Shown here: positions 25,716-35,250 of the stretch, piece by piece
Layout of the letters: each line of letters starts with the position of its first letter
Position numbering within the stretch: position 1 is the stretch's first letter
Assembly (NCBI GenBank): GCA_050953425.1
Contig: JBMNMQ010000007.1
Coordinates: forward strand, 558,001-622,000
Length of the DNA: 64,000 nt
From: RUG100 sp050953425
GTDB taxonomy: Bacteria; Bacillota; Clostridia; Peptostreptococcales; Anaerovoracaceae
Direction of reading: 5' to 3'
Program-made: the position numbers and the translations under genes
The notes under the pieces: generated by a model
Databases searched by the model: none
What the model was told of the DNA's origin: nothing
The model's input: only the letters and a program-made list of their open reading frames with translations

Positions 25716-27947
25716 ATGAAGCTGATTAAAAGCGAAGAGAATATACGGGAACGGAGCAGCCTCGTCTACGAACTGGCGGTGGCGTCGGCACTCTCCCTCG
25801 GCTGCTGGGGGAGTCTCTTTTCGATGTTCGGCTCTCCGCTGGCCTTTCTGCCGTCGCTGGCGCTGGTCATCCTGCTGCCGCTGGTGATGACGGCGGTCTG
25901 CCGGCTGCCGCGCTTCGGCCGCTATGCGGCCTTTTACGTCCTGCTGGCCATTGCCGTATATTTCCTGCTGTTTTACCGTCAGGTCTGGAACGGCTTTCTG
26001 CGCTTTGCCAACGGGGCTGTACATATGCTCAATGCGAGGCTGGGAACCGGCTATCTTGATTTTACTGTATCCGGCGGCGAGGAAACGGTGCAGCTGTGGA
26101 TGGCGCTGCTGCCGGTGATGCTGATCTTCGCAACGGCTGCGGCACACAGCGTGGTGAGACGGCAGCCGCTGATCGGCTTTCTCTTTACGGCCGTGCCGGT
26201 GCTGATCGGCATTCTGCTCAAGGGCAGTCCGTCCGTTTTCATGATTCTGCTGCTGATCCTCGCCTGGACGGCGCTTTTCCTGACGGCGGCCGGCAGCCGT
26301 CTGCCGGTGCTGGCAGCGGCGCTGGTGGTCCTGGCCGCACTGTCACTGCTCTTTACCGCCGCCGACTGGAAGCCGCTGCAATCCGTCAATCAGGTGCGCG
26401 ACCGTCTCGTTCAATGGGAGGAAACGCTGCGTTACGGCGGCAGCCGGATCGAAAGCCTGCCGCGCGGCGATCTGCGGCAGACGCATCCGCTGGAATACAG
26501 CGACGAAGCTGTCTTTTCACTGCGGATGGAAAAAGGGCAGTCGCTGTATCTGCGCGGCTTTGCCGGCGCTGATTTTAAAGACGGGCGCTGGACGGAGACG
26601 GATGAGAGGGCGTATTCCGGAGATTTTCGCGGGATCTGTGAATGGATGGCGGAAGACGAAATTTATCCGTGGTGCCAGTGGAATTCGCTCTATCGACTGA
26701 CCGATGATTTCAGCTTTTCCGATGTCGAAATCGAAAACAAGAAGGCATCTTCCAAATATATCTGGGTGCCGTACGAAACGGCGGTGACCGGTGATATCAC
26801 GGCGGATCGGGTGCGGTTTGATCAGGATCGCGCCCTGCTGGCGCGCGGCTTCCGCGGTCAGCGCTCCTACAAGGCGCGTCTCTTTGATACGACTCTGAAA
26901 AATTACACTGATACCAAGGGCGACAATTTCCTCCGCACGCTGCGACGGCAGGACGGCTATGATGCGTTCCTCGGCAAGGAGAAAGTGTATCGCCATTTTG
27001 TCTATGAAACTTACACCACGGTGCCCGCTGCCGAACGGAGCGCCGTGCGCAGCACCGGCATCGACAGCTATCGCGACCGGACACTGGACGCGACGATTTA
27101 CTATATACGGCAGCAGTTTGAAAAGAAGTACAAGTACAGCCTTTCCACCAAGGCCGCCCCGGCCGATCAGGATCCGCTGATCTGGTTCCTGCAGCGGAAC
27201 AAGACCGGCAATTCGTCGCATTTTGCAACGGCTGCCGTGATGATGCTGCGGGAGGCCGGCTTTCCGACACGTTATGCCGAAGGATATTACCTGTCGGATA
27301 GCGATCTCGCACTCTACGAGGATCTGCACGACGTTCGCATCGAAGTCACCGATTCGATGTCGCATGCCTGGGTGGAAGTCTATGTCGACGGCCTCGGCTG
27401 GGTGCCGCTGGAAGTGACACCGGGCTACTACAAACTGAAAAAAGAGGTGAGCACGCAGACACGAAAGACGGAGAAAGAAAAGCAGACCAAGCAGCATCAG
27501 ACAAAGCGGCACATCAACACATCGCCGCAGCCGGATCAGCCGCAGGGGCGGCGGGTGCTGCCGCTGTGGGTCATCCTGCTGATGGCGGCCGCGGCCGCGG
27601 TCGCAGCGGCGGAATTCATCGGTCACCGCCGTCTGCGAAGACGGCGCGACTGGAGCGACTGCTTCCGCTATCTCTGCCGGCTGCTGGCGTTTGACGGATT
27701 TCGGCGCGTGCGGCGCGATCCCTGCCGCCGCAGCGAGGAAATCGGCGCCCGCTATGACGCGGCTACAACCCTTTCCTATCGGGCAGCTATCCGTCTGATC
27801 TATCAGGTGCGCTTTGGCGAAACCGCGCTGACGGAAGAGGAGACCGATGCGCTCAATGCCTATGTGCGGGAGCTCGCGGCGACGATCTATATGGGATGTC
27901 CCTGGTATCGCCGTCTGCTGATGCGGGGGATTCTGTTTCTCCGCTAA
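25716..27947 (+). CDS. Transglutaminase-like membrane protein, catalytic Cys replaced
   Basis: A 743-residue protein: six to seven membrane helices in residues 20-215, an extracytoplasmic region with a transglutaminase-like fold at about 460-570, a membrane helix near 615-635 (VILLMAAAAAVAAAEFIG) and a cytoplasmic tail. The fold is evident from SSHFATAAVMMLREAGFPTRYAEG and SHAWVEVYVDGLGWVPLEVTPG. The nucleophile position, normally Cys before 'HFA', is serine (about residue 498), and the acid of 'DVTPG' is glutamate, so protease-like activity is doubtful. It is the third gene of the MoxR-DUF58-TGase set. Probably structural or ligand-binding at the cell surface. Confidence 0.8.
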   Translation: MKLIKSEENIRERSSLVYELAVASALSLGCWGSLFSMFGSPLAFLPSLALVILLPLVMTAVCRLPRFGRYAAFYVLLAIAVYFLLFYRQVWNGFLRFANGAVHMLNARLGTGYLDFTVSGGEETVQLWMALLPVMLIFATAAAHSVVRRQPLIGFLFTAVPVLIGILLKGSPSVFMILLLILAWTALFLTAAGSRLPVLAAALVVLAALSLLFTAADWKPLQSVNQVRDRLVQWEETLRYGGSRIESLPRGDLRQTHPLEYSDEAVFSLRMEKGQSLYLRGFAGADFKDGRWTETDERAYSGDFRGICEWMAEDEIYPWCQWNSLYRLTDDFSFSDVEIENKKASSKYIWVPYETAVTGDITADRVRFDQDRALLARGFRGQRSYKARLFDTTLKNYTDTKGDNFLRTLRRQDGYDAFLGKEKVYRHFVYETYTTVPAAERSAVRSTGIDSYRDRTLDATIYYIRQQFEKKYKYSLSTKAAPADQDPLIWFLQRNKTGNSSHFATAAVMMLREAGFPTRYAEGYYLSDSDLALYEDLHDVRIEVTDSMSHAWVEVYVDGLGWVPLEVTPGYYKLKKEVSTQTRKTEKEKQTKQHQTKRHINTSPQPDQPQGRRVLPLWVILLMAAAAAVAAAEFIGHRRLRRRRDWSDCFRYLCRLLAFDGFRRVRRDPCRRSEEIGARYDAATTLSYRAAIRLIYQVRFGETALTEEETDALNAYVRELAATIYMGCPWYRRLLMRGILFLR

Positions 27948-28006
27948 TGTCGCAAATAGGTGCCGGAAAAGGAATGCGAATTCGGATAGCAGCGTCTGCG
28001 GTGAGC

Positions 28007-28744
28007 TTACTGCTGCGGCGGCCGCGGGCGGCGGCGCCGGGAGAGAAGCACGGCGCCGGCAATGACGGCGATCAGCACAGCGGCGGCCAGCGCGGCCAGT
28101 GCCTGCGTGGACAGCCCGCCGCGGTTGTCGGCGTCGAGACGCTTTTCCTGTGAATGGGGCACAGAAGCCTTGGTTTCGGCACGGGCAGAGGTGAAAGTCT
28201 GCTTGTTCATACCCAGCTTTTTCAGCGTCTCCGGCGTCTCTGCTCCGGTTTTCGTGCCGGTGCGAAACGTCACCCGGTGGGCGTTGTCGATGGTGGTGCC
28301 GTTTTTGGCGCGCAGCGTAGAGTCGACGGCGATGCGGTATTCGGTTTTGGCGCGCAGCTTTTTCTGCGGCTTGAGAAAGACCTCCCGCTTGTAGGTTCGC
28401 TGCACCTGGTCGTCGGGGACGGTGACGGTGAGGGGAATGACCTCGTCGTTGTCGGTGCGGGTCAGATGAAAACAGGTTTTATTGTTTTCGAGCACCTTGA
28501 CGTTGCAGATGTTTTTATTGAAATCGAGTTCGATGATGACATCGCGGGCGACGTTGACCGACCCGTCTTCCGGCGTTGAGGCCGCGAGCGTCAGGGGAAT
28601 ATCGCGGTTCTTCCCCTGGCCGCTGCCGCTGCCCCCGCCGGAGCCGTCGCCGCCGTCGGCGGCAGCAAAGTGCAGCGGCAGGGACAGTGACAGTGCAGCC
28701 AGAAGGGTGCACAGAAGTGACAGGATCAGAATACGTTTTTTCAT
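28007..28744 (-). CDS. Surface-anchored Ig-like (Big_5) protein
   Basis: A 245-residue exported protein. The signal peptide is at residues 1-29, followed by a Gly/Ser linker (DGGDGSGGGSGSG). An Ig-like domain of the Big_5 kind spans about 50-165 (STPEDGSVNVARDVIIELDF, ALRAKTEYRIAVDS-type strands). A C-terminal membrane helix (ALAALAAAVLIAVIAGAVLL) and basic tail complete it. GGAGG stands 7 bases before ATG 28744. It is divergent from the gene at 28806 across a perfect palindrome. Both products are membrane-anchored surface proteins, which suggests joint control. Confidence 0.72.
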   Translation of the reverse strand: MKKRILILSLLCTLLAALSLSLPLHFAAADGGDGSGGGSGSGQGKNRDIPLTLAASTPEDGSVNVARDVIIELDFNKNICNVKVLENNKTCFHLTRTDNDEVIPLTVTVPDDQVQRTYKREVFLKPQKKLRAKTEYRIAVDSTLRAKNGTTIDNAHRVTFRTGTKTGAETPETLKKLGMNKQTFTSARAETKASVPHSQEKRLDADNRGGLSTQALAALAAAVLIAVIAGAVLLSRRRRPRPPQQ

Positions 28745-28756
28745 GGTCGCCTCCTA

Positions 28757-28780
28757 CCGGTTTATGATATCATAAACCGG
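28757..28780. promoter_or_regulatory. Perfect 24-bp palindrome in a divergent promoter
   Basis: CCGGTTTATGAT followed by its exact reverse complement ATCATAAACCGG, centred between genes starting at 28744 (minus) and 28806 (plus). Each half contains TATGAT, a -10-like element, on its own strand, so a dimeric regulator bound here could block both promoters at once. It cannot be a terminator, since both genes start from it. Confidence 0.6.
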
Positions 28781-28805
28781 AGGGGAGTGAAACGGGGCAA
28801 AGGAG

Positions 28806-30806
28806 ATGCAAAGGCAGAGGTACAGAATCATATTTGTGATCAGTCTTGCGGTGATCGTGCTGCTGAGCACGACGACCGCTGCTGTTGCCGTCATCTGGGA
28901 ATTCGGCACTTCGGGCCAGGGAAAAAATCCCTTTACTCCGCGCGGCTATTTCGTCACCAATGAAGAGACCGGCTCGCAGTGGCTGCGCAGCAATTTCGAC
29001 AACAGCGGCGAGGTAATTCAGTATGGGGAAGTCAACGGCCTCAGCTATCTCGATCTCGACAGCAGCTACCAGCTCTATGCGATGACCGACCGCAACCCGA
29101 CGCCGGGCAAGAATTTCCTCGCTGCCTGGAAGACCGACGACGAAACGAAGAGCACCGCCGAATGGAGCGAAATTGAAGGGTTCGGTGCTTCCGCCGGCAT
29201 ACCCGGCCGCTCTCCGAACATCGATCCTTCCGGACGGGGCACCTGCTGGCAGATCCCGATCGACCATTTCAAATGGGAGAAGGGCACACGCTACGCCTTC
29301 GGCTTTCTGCGCGGCATGATGGCGAACAACGGCATCACGCTCGTGCTCAGCGATGACAGCAGCAGCCCCAGGGGGTACATCCAAATGGAACGGGATGCCA
29401 GCGGAAACCGTGTTTTTTCAAATAACAAAGAGAAGAATCGCTACGAAGACCAGAAGAATATGGAGTATGTGTTCCGCGATCCGCAGACCGGAACGGTGCA
29501 TCAGATTTCCGGCCGCGACGGCGGCACGATGATCTTCACCGTGCAGACCTATGCCGATGAAAGCATCTGGAACGAAGGGAAAAAGGACGCCGAGAACTTT
29601 CTCAACTCCGTGACAGAGGCGGACTACAGCAGCGGCAAATATGTCGAGAGCAACGTCAAGGCGCTGCAGACGCTCTACAACCGCTATCAGGAAGAGGCGA
29701 AGACGACGGTGCGCAGGCAGCTGCAGAAACAGTCCGAGCGGAAGCAGCGGAAAATGGTGAAAAAACTCAACGAGGCATTGAAGAAGGCCCGCAGCGAAAA
29801 GCCGGAAAAAGCCGATCTCGCCGAATTGAAACGTCTGATCAAAGAGGGCAAAACACTGCGAAACAAAGTCAAGGATCACATTGGCAGCGAGACCGGACAG
29901 TACGGGGAAGCGGAGTATCAGGCTCTGGTGCGGGCGCTGGAGCAGGGCGAAAAAGCGCTCACCCGTTACGCTTACAATCAGAAAAAGATCGATCAGCGCG
30001 CCGAGGAACTGCGGAATGCGATCGATGAACTGGAACTCAGCCATGCCGAAGAGGCCAGCTGGCAGTTTGAAATGGAAGGTATCTACGTCACCGTGCCGCA
30101 GAGCGCTTTCGATCAAAAGCCGACGTTTTATGCCCGCTGGCTGCGGCCCAAATCTTCTTCGCTCTATCAGATGATGCTGAAAAAACTTGCTGACAGTGAC
30201 AGCTATGATCACGGAATATTTGTCATCCAGTTCCGCGATGCCGATACCGATAAAGCCGAGCAGCCAAAGAAAACCATCACCGTTCAGGTGAACAAGCCGT
30301 CGGCGCTGCGCGGCGGCGGCGTGGGACTTTATCGCGTTGCCGATGACGGCAGCCGCAGCGAGCTCAATTCCACGAACACAAAAACAGATCTGGTGTTTCA
30401 TACCGATCAGACGGGTTCCTTCACGCTCCTGCAGTCAAAGAAGAAAAAAACGACGGCCGCCGCCAGTAAAAAAAAGAGCGGTAGCAATGCCGCCCGGCGC
30501 AGCGCAGAGGACAGCAGCGGCAGCGGCTCGGTGGCGCTGCAGCGTTCGACCGATTCGAAAACCACCAGGGCCAAACAACAGACAGAAATGAAAAAGGACA
30601 AAACACAGAAAAAGGATTATCGCCCGCAGACCGCTGCGCATCGGGTGCAGCATCCCGGAACGGGGGTCGTCAATGAACATGTCACCCGCAGCACCGATCC
30701 CCGCTGGATGGTCTACGCGGCCATCACCCTGGGGGTCATCGCGCTGCTGATCGGACTGCGGAGCCTGCTGCCCGAACGCCGCCGCATGAGCGAGCAGACG
30801 AGATGA
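28806..30806 (+). CDS. Large exported coiled-coil membrane-anchored protein
   Basis: 666 residues. A signal or anchor helix is at 7-29 (IIFVISLAVIVLLSTTTAAVAV). A beta-rich N-terminal domain (35-250) holds PRGYFVTNEETGSQW and WEKGTRYAFGFLRGMM. A long charged helical region follows (255-415; RRQLQKQSERKQRKMVKKL) with FIVAR-like spacing (AEYQALVRALEQGEKAL). A beta domain covers 420-540. A Lys/Ser/Thr-rich linker precedes the C-terminal helix (WMVYAAITLGVIALLIGL) and an arginine tail. No enzymatic motif is seen. The ATG lies very close to AAAGGAG, so the start may be weak. It may bind matrix or ligand at the cell surface. Confidence 0.68.
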   Translation: MQRQRYRIIFVISLAVIVLLSTTTAAVAVIWEFGTSGQGKNPFTPRGYFVTNEETGSQWLRSNFDNSGEVIQYGEVNGLSYLDLDSSYQLYAMTDRNPTPGKNFLAAWKTDDETKSTAEWSEIEGFGASAGIPGRSPNIDPSGRGTCWQIPIDHFKWEKGTRYAFGFLRGMMANNGITLVLSDDSSSPRGYIQMERDASGNRVFSNNKEKNRYEDQKNMEYVFRDPQTGTVHQISGRDGGTMIFTVQTYADESIWNEGKKDAENFLNSVTEADYSSGKYVESNVKALQTLYNRYQEEAKTTVRRQLQKQSERKQRKMVKKLNEALKKARSEKPEKADLAELKRLIKEGKTLRNKVKDHIGSETGQYGEAEYQALVRALEQGEKALTRYAYNQKKIDQRAEELRNAIDELELSHAEEASWQFEMEGIYVTVPQSAFDQKPTFYARWLRPKSSSLYQMMLKKLADSDSYDHGIFVIQFRDADTDKAEQPKKTITVQVNKPSALRGGGVGLYRVADDGSRSELNSTNTKTDLVFHTDQTGSFTLLQSKKKKTTAAASKKKSGSNAARRSAEDSSGSGSVALQRSTDSKTTRAKQQTEMKKDKTQKKDYRPQTAAHRVQHPGTGVVNEHVTRSTDPRWMVYAAITLGVIALLIGLRSLLPERRRMSEQTR

Positions 30807-31046
30807 GCAGCCGCACCTGGAATACGGATCAAGAATCCGGAGATAACCGGCGGACAGCAAGGATGGTTGAAATCCCGGCGGGTTTCCGGACAGCGTGAAG
30901 GAAGGATCGCAAAACCCAGACCGCAAGCAGCGGTGTTTGACGACGGAGCCGAGACGAAGAAAGGAAAATCAAACGTGTCGACGGGAACAAATAAAAGCAG
31001 TAAAAGGGTATGAAGAAACAAGCAGTATGAGAACGGGGGAGTGGAA

Positions 31047-32486
31047 ATGAAATATGATGTCGTGATCATCGGCGCCGGTATTCTCGGCTGTCTGACGGCC
31101 AGAGAACTGACGCGCTATCGCCTTTCGATGCTCGTCGTCGACCGCGAGGCCGATCTCGCCGAGGGCGCGACCAAGGCCAACACCGGTGTTCTCTACGCCG
31201 GCTTCCATCCCCGCGGCGGCAGTCTCAAGGGTCTCTCCTGTGTCGAGGGAAACCGCCTGCACGAGGCGCTCTGCCGCGATCTCGACGTGCCGATGTCCTA
31301 CACCGGCTCGCTGTTCGTCGCCTTTCACGATGAAGGCATGGAGTCCATCCTCGAGAAGGTGAAAAAGGGCGAGAAGAACGGCGTACCGGGCATGAAGATG
31401 ATCAGCGGCGACGAAGCACGGGCCATCGAACCGGGCCTTTCTCCGCGCGTGATCGGCGCCATGTGGGCGCCGACAACGGGCATCATTTCGCCGTTTCGTC
31501 TGGTGCTGGCCGCGGCGGAGAACGCCGCCGCCAACGGCGCGGAGTTTCTCTTTGATGCCTGCGTGAGAGCGGTGGAGAGGGCGCCCTGCGGCTACCGGCT
31601 GCAGACCGACCGCGGCAGCTTCGAGGCTGCTTATGTGGTCAATACCAGCGGCGAGGGGGCGGCCGGGGTGGAAGCGTTTGTGCACCCGCGCGATCTCGTC
31701 ATCAAGCCGAAGAGCGGTCAGTTCTTTATCTTCGATGCGCCCTCGCCGATTCGCCACGTCATCTATCAGGCGCAGGAAAACAACGAGAAGGGTACGCTGA
31801 TCGCGCCCACTACCGACGGGCAGATGATCGCCGGGCCGACCAGCTACAGCGTGCCGTCGTTTGCGCACACCGAGACCACCCGCCGCGGGCACGACCATAT
31901 CCGCCGGGTGGCGAAAAAGATCCTCCCCGGCGTCGACTTCGGCCGCGTCATCGCCACCTTTGCCGGCGTGCGCGCCAACATTGAAAACGTGCCCAAGGAG
32001 GAAAAGGACTTTGTCGTGCGCCGTTCGGCGCCGCATTTCGTCAGCGCTCTCGGCATCAAGAACCCGGGCATGACGGCCAGCCCGGCGCTGGTCAGGCGGA
32101 TTATCGGGCTGCTGCGGGAGGACGGCCTGCGCTGCGAGGACAATCCGCAGTTCCAGCCCGTGCATCGCTTTCGACCGCTGTTCCTCAAGGCCGAACCGGC
32201 CGAGCAGGCGCGCATGCTGCGGGAAAACCCCGCCTACGGCCGCGTCGTCTGCAAGTGCGAGGGCATCACCGAAGGCGACATTCTCCACTGTCTGCACGGC
32301 GGTCTGCCGCCGCATACGCTCAACGGCCTGAAAAAGCGGCTGCGCGTGACGATGGGACGCTGCCAGGGCGCCTTCTGCGTTCCCGCGCTGATCCGCATCC
32401 TCTCCCGCGAGTGGGGTGTGCCGCCGCAGCGGGTGGAAAAGGGCGAACCGGGCAGTGCCCTGGTGAAGGGAAAGGTGAGGCCATGA
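31047..32486 (+). CDS. GlpA-like FAD oxidoreductase with BFD [2Fe-2S] domain, copy 1
   Basis: 479 residues; GGGGGAGTGG precedes ATG 31047. The N-terminus is the DAO-type FAD fold (DVVIIGAGILGCLTAREL, GATKANTGVLYAGFHP). TGIISPFRLVLAAAENA and GIKNPGMTASPALVRRI follow. The C-terminal BFD-like [2Fe-2S] domain has CKCEGITEGDI and MGRCQGAFC, giving four cysteines. This is the anaerobic glycerol-3-phosphate dehydrogenase A / sarcosine-oxidase-like family. Substrate is uncertain. Its stop overlaps the next gene (ATGA). A second such pair lies at 46863-50121. Confidence 0.82.
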   Translation: MKYDVVIIGAGILGCLTARELTRYRLSMLVVDREADLAEGATKANTGVLYAGFHPRGGSLKGLSCVEGNRLHEALCRDLDVPMSYTGSLFVAFHDEGMESILEKVKKGEKNGVPGMKMISGDEARAIEPGLSPRVIGAMWAPTTGIISPFRLVLAAAENAAANGAEFLFDACVRAVERAPCGYRLQTDRGSFEAAYVVNTSGEGAAGVEAFVHPRDLVIKPKSGQFFIFDAPSPIRHVIYQAQENNEKGTLIAPTTDGQMIAGPTSYSVPSFAHTETTRRGHDHIRRVAKKILPGVDFGRVIATFAGVRANIENVPKEEKDFVVRRSAPHFVSALGIKNPGMTASPALVRRIIGLLREDGLRCEDNPQFQPVHRFRPLFLKAEPAEQARMLRENPAYGRVVCKCEGITEGDILHCLHGGLPPHTLNGLKKRLRVTMGRCQGAFCVPALIRILSREWGVPPQRVEKGEPGSALVKGKVRP

Positions 32487-33877
32487 ACAGAGAAACCGCA
32501 CGTACCACATCATCCTCCGGCCGTCTTTCGATCTGCGTGATCGGCGGCGGCCCGGCCGGCATGGCCGCGGCCTGGACGGCTTCCAGCTGCGGCGCCGGCG
32601 TGACTCTGCTGGAGCGCGCCGAGCAGCTCGGCGGCGTGCTGCCTCAGTGCATTCACAATGGCTTTGGCACGCAGATCCTGCACGCCGATCTGACCGGCGG
32701 CGAATACGCGGCACGCTGGGAAGAACGCGTGCGGCAGCGCGACATCGATGTCCGTCTCGGGGCTACGGTGATGTCGGCACAGGAGTGCTCCGGGGATGAT
32801 CGGGAGAGAGCAGAAGATCCGCGCCGCGGCGGCTGGCTGGTGCATTACGTCGATGCCCGCAGCGGTTCGGCGCTGCTGCGCTGCGATGCGGTGATCCTCG
32901 CCTGCGGCTGCCGCGAGCGCACTCTTCCGCAGATGGATATCCCCGGCAGCCGGCCCGCCGGCATCTTCACCGCCGGCGAGGCGCAGCAGATGATGAACCT
33001 CGAAAACTATCTGCCGGGGCGCAGTGCGGTGATCCTCGGCAGCGGCGACATCGGCCTGATCATGGCGCGGCGCCTGACCCTGGAGGGCATCCCCGTGAAG
33101 ATGATCCTCGGCGAAAAGGCTTCCGGACTGGCGCGCAACGTCGTCCAGTGCGTGCGCGATTTTGATCTGCCGCTGCGCTACGGCTGGACCGTGGCTTCCA
33201 CGCACGGATACAAGCGCCTCAAGGGCGTGAACATCCGCGAAGTGAACGGCAGCGGGCGGGAATACATTCCCTGCGATATGCTGCTGCTGGCGGCCGGACT
33301 GGTTCCGGATACCGCGGCTTTCGCGAATTGTCTCGGCCGACCGGGCTTTGTCGTCTGCGGCAATGCCGATCATGTCTTTGACCTTGTCGATCACGTCACC
33401 GTTTCCGCGGTGCGCGCGGCTGTGCGGGTCTGCGGCGTGCGGGAGGAGGAGCTGCCCGCCGATGTCCGCCGGCTGCTGGAAGCCGATCTGCCGCAGCAGA
33501 AAAAGGACCGGCAGGGCAACATGGTCTGCACAGTCTGTCCGCAGAGCTGCGTGCTGCAGGTTCGCGAATCGCCGTTTGCGGTGACCGGGCAGGGGTGTCC
33601 GCGCGGCGAAGCTTTTGCCCGTCAGGAGCTCAGCGATCCGCGGCGGGTGGTGACGACGGTGCTGCGCGTTCGCGCAGAAGCGGCGCCGGATCTGCCGGAA
33701 ACTGTTTCGGTGCGCACCGGGGGGACCGTCTCCCGCGCGGAGATCCCGGCCGTGATGCGCGCCGCACGCCGCACGGTCATCGATCATCCGGTACGGATCG
33801 GTGACGAAATCAGGGGCGGTGCTTACACGTTCGTGGTCACGTCGAATCGCTGCGACGGCCGTCCGGCATCGCACTGA
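32483..33877 (+). CDS. GlpB-like NAD(P)/FAD oxidoreductase fused to DUF1667, copy 1
   Basis: 464 residues. Residues 15-345 are a two-dinucleotide-fold flavoprotein (ICVIGGGPAGMAAAW, LPQCIHNGFG, ILACGCRERT, VILGSGDIGLIMARRL, LLLAAGLVPDT, GNADHVFDLVD). Residues 350-464 are a DUF1667-type domain with CTVCPQSC and a distal cysteine in GQGCPRGEAFARQE, likely a metal or cluster site. In many bacteria the DUF1667 protein is a separate small gene after this flavoprotein; here it is fused. It overlaps the GlpA-like gene by four bases and probably forms a complex with it. Confidence 0.82.
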   Translation: MNRETARTTSSSGRLSICVIGGGPAGMAAAWTASSCGAGVTLLERAEQLGGVLPQCIHNGFGTQILHADLTGGEYAARWEERVRQRDIDVRLGATVMSAQECSGDDRERAEDPRRGGWLVHYVDARSGSALLRCDAVILACGCRERTLPQMDIPGSRPAGIFTAGEAQQMMNLENYLPGRSAVILGSGDIGLIMARRLTLEGIPVKMILGEKASGLARNVVQCVRDFDLPLRYGWTVASTHGYKRLKGVNIREVNGSGREYIPCDMLLLAAGLVPDTAAFANCLGRPGFVVCGNADHVFDLVDHVTVSAVRAAVRVCGVREEELPADVRRLLEADLPQQKKDRQGNMVCTVCPQSCVLQVRESPFAVTGQGCPRGEAFARQELSDPRRVVTTVLRVRAEAAPDLPETVSVRTGGTVSRAEIPAVMRAARRTVIDHPVRIGDEIRGGAYTFVVTSNRCDGRPASH

Positions 33878-34349
33878 GCAGGGGCTCTGCCAGCGGCCGG
33901 ACGGGGGGATGAGACCGCCCGCGGCGGTTTCCGGCTCTGCGTTCCGGCGCCCTTGTGCCGGACGCTGCGACGCCCATGTTTAGGTGCTGCGGTTCCCCTG
34001 TCCTGCGCCTGCGAACTCTCCTGTTCTGCGCCGGAGTTTCTTATTTATGCCCGTTATGATATAATATAGGGAAGATCGGCCGATGGCGTTTGCCGGAACA
34101 GAAAGAATGAACTCACGATATTTCAGATTACTGCGACAGGCATACACCAATCATGCGCTGCGAACGCGGGGCCGCCGCCGGAGTGCCCGGCGGCATGATT
34201 TCTGCTCTGCACTGCAGCATGGCAAACGACAGACCGGCATCGCCTTCGACGCGGCCGATCCTGAACCGGCCCGGATTCAGCACGACATGAGAGCATGCTG
34301 ACGGCTGTGTGCTGACGATTTGCGGTATCAATAAAACAAAGGAGAGATT
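33878..34349 (+). promoter_or_regulatory. modA promoter and long structured leader
   Basis: An extended -10 (TGATATAAT, TATAAT at 34060-34065) stands about 285 bases before modA. The leader holds a perfect 8-bp pairing AATCATGC (34149-34156) / GCATGATT (34193-34200). This encloses a GC-rich hairpin (GCCGCCG / CGGCGGC, 34171-34194, which competes for the last two bases). A further CTGAA / TTCAG hairpin follows near 34260. modA and its neighbours elsewhere often carry molybdenum-cofactor riboswitches, so this may be one, but it does not resemble the two leaders at 9533 and 15305 and no class is recognised. A 72-codon frame at 34083 has no ribosome site. 33878-34040 shows nothing else. Confidence 0.45.
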
Positions 34350-35201
34350 ATGAAAAAGAAACTGCTGGCAATACTAATGATTGCTGCCATGGTTCTGACT
34401 GCCACTGCCTGCGGAAGCAGCAGCAGCGACAGCGGAGACAGCAATGACAAGACGACGGTCAATGTCTTTGCCGCCGCCAGCCTCAGCCCCATTATGGAGG
34501 AATTCGAAAAGAACTACGAAAAGGACAACCCCGACGTGGATCTTGTCATCAATGCGGACAGCTCCGGTGCTCTGATGGAGCAGATTGAAGAAGGCGCGAG
34601 CTGCGATATCTTCTTCAGTGCGGCGCAGAAGCAGATGGATGAACTCGAAGGCAAGAAACTGGTTGTCGATAACACCAGAACAAACGTCGTCAATAACCAG
34701 CTCGTCGTCATCACACAGCCGGACAGCGACACGGCGGTCACGGGTCTGAAGAACATCGACAAGGCCGGGAGCATCGCTCTGGCCGACGGCAGTGTGCCGG
34801 TCGGCAAGTACACCAGACAGGCTCTGATCAACCTCGGCATGCTGAAGAAAGTGGAGGATCCGTCGACCATCACAACGGAGTCGGTCTCCAAGCAGCTCGG
34901 CGGCGTTGAAATCAGCGAGGAAGGTAATGTCTCGAAGGTGCTTTCCGCTGTCGAAGAAGAGTCGTGCGAAGTCGGTACCACGTATCTTTCGGATACCGTC
35001 GGACACGAAAAGAAAGTCAAGATCCTCGAAAAGGTCAGCAACAAAGTCTCGGGAGATATCATCTACCCGGTGGCGCGCATCGAAAACAAGGATGCGAGCG
35101 AAGAAGAGACCAAAGCTGCAGAGGACTTCGTCAAGTACATCACCAACGACGATGCGATGAAACTGTACAAAGAATATGGCTTTGACACGGATGTGGACTG
35201 A
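34350..35201 (+). CDS. modA: Molybdate ABC transporter binding lipoprotein
   Basis: 283 residues; AAAGGAGAG precedes ATG 34350. The signal ends at lipobox TATAC-G, giving a lipid-anchored protein. It has the ModA pattern VNVFAAASLSPIMEEFEKNY, INADSSGALMEQIEEGASCDIFFSAAQ, LADGSVPVGKYTRQAL and TTYLSD, which form the tetrahedral oxyanion pocket (Ser in AAASL, Ser in DSSGAL, Val/Tyr region). It binds molybdate or tungstate. First gene of modABC. Confidence 0.93.
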   Translation: MKKKLLAILMIAAMVLTATACGSSSSDSGDSNDKTTVNVFAAASLSPIMEEFEKNYEKDNPDVDLVINADSSGALMEQIEEGASCDIFFSAAQKQMDELEGKKLVVDNTRTNVVNNQLVVITQPDSDTAVTGLKNIDKAGSIALADGSVPVGKYTRQALINLGMLKKVEDPSTITTESVSKQLGGVEISEEGNVSKVLSAVEEESCEVGTTYLSDTVGHEKKVKILEKVSNKVSGDIIYPVARIENKDASEEETKAAEDFVKYITNDDAMKLYKEYGFDTDVD

Positions 35202-35250
35202 CGGGCACGGCCTGTCAGGGTGCTAGTGGCGACGGCGAGAGGAGCACAAA

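Noticed and set aside
34083..34301. 72-codon ORF upstream of modA
   Set aside because: No ribosome site, Arg-rich composition typical of chance frames, and overlap with the structured leader.
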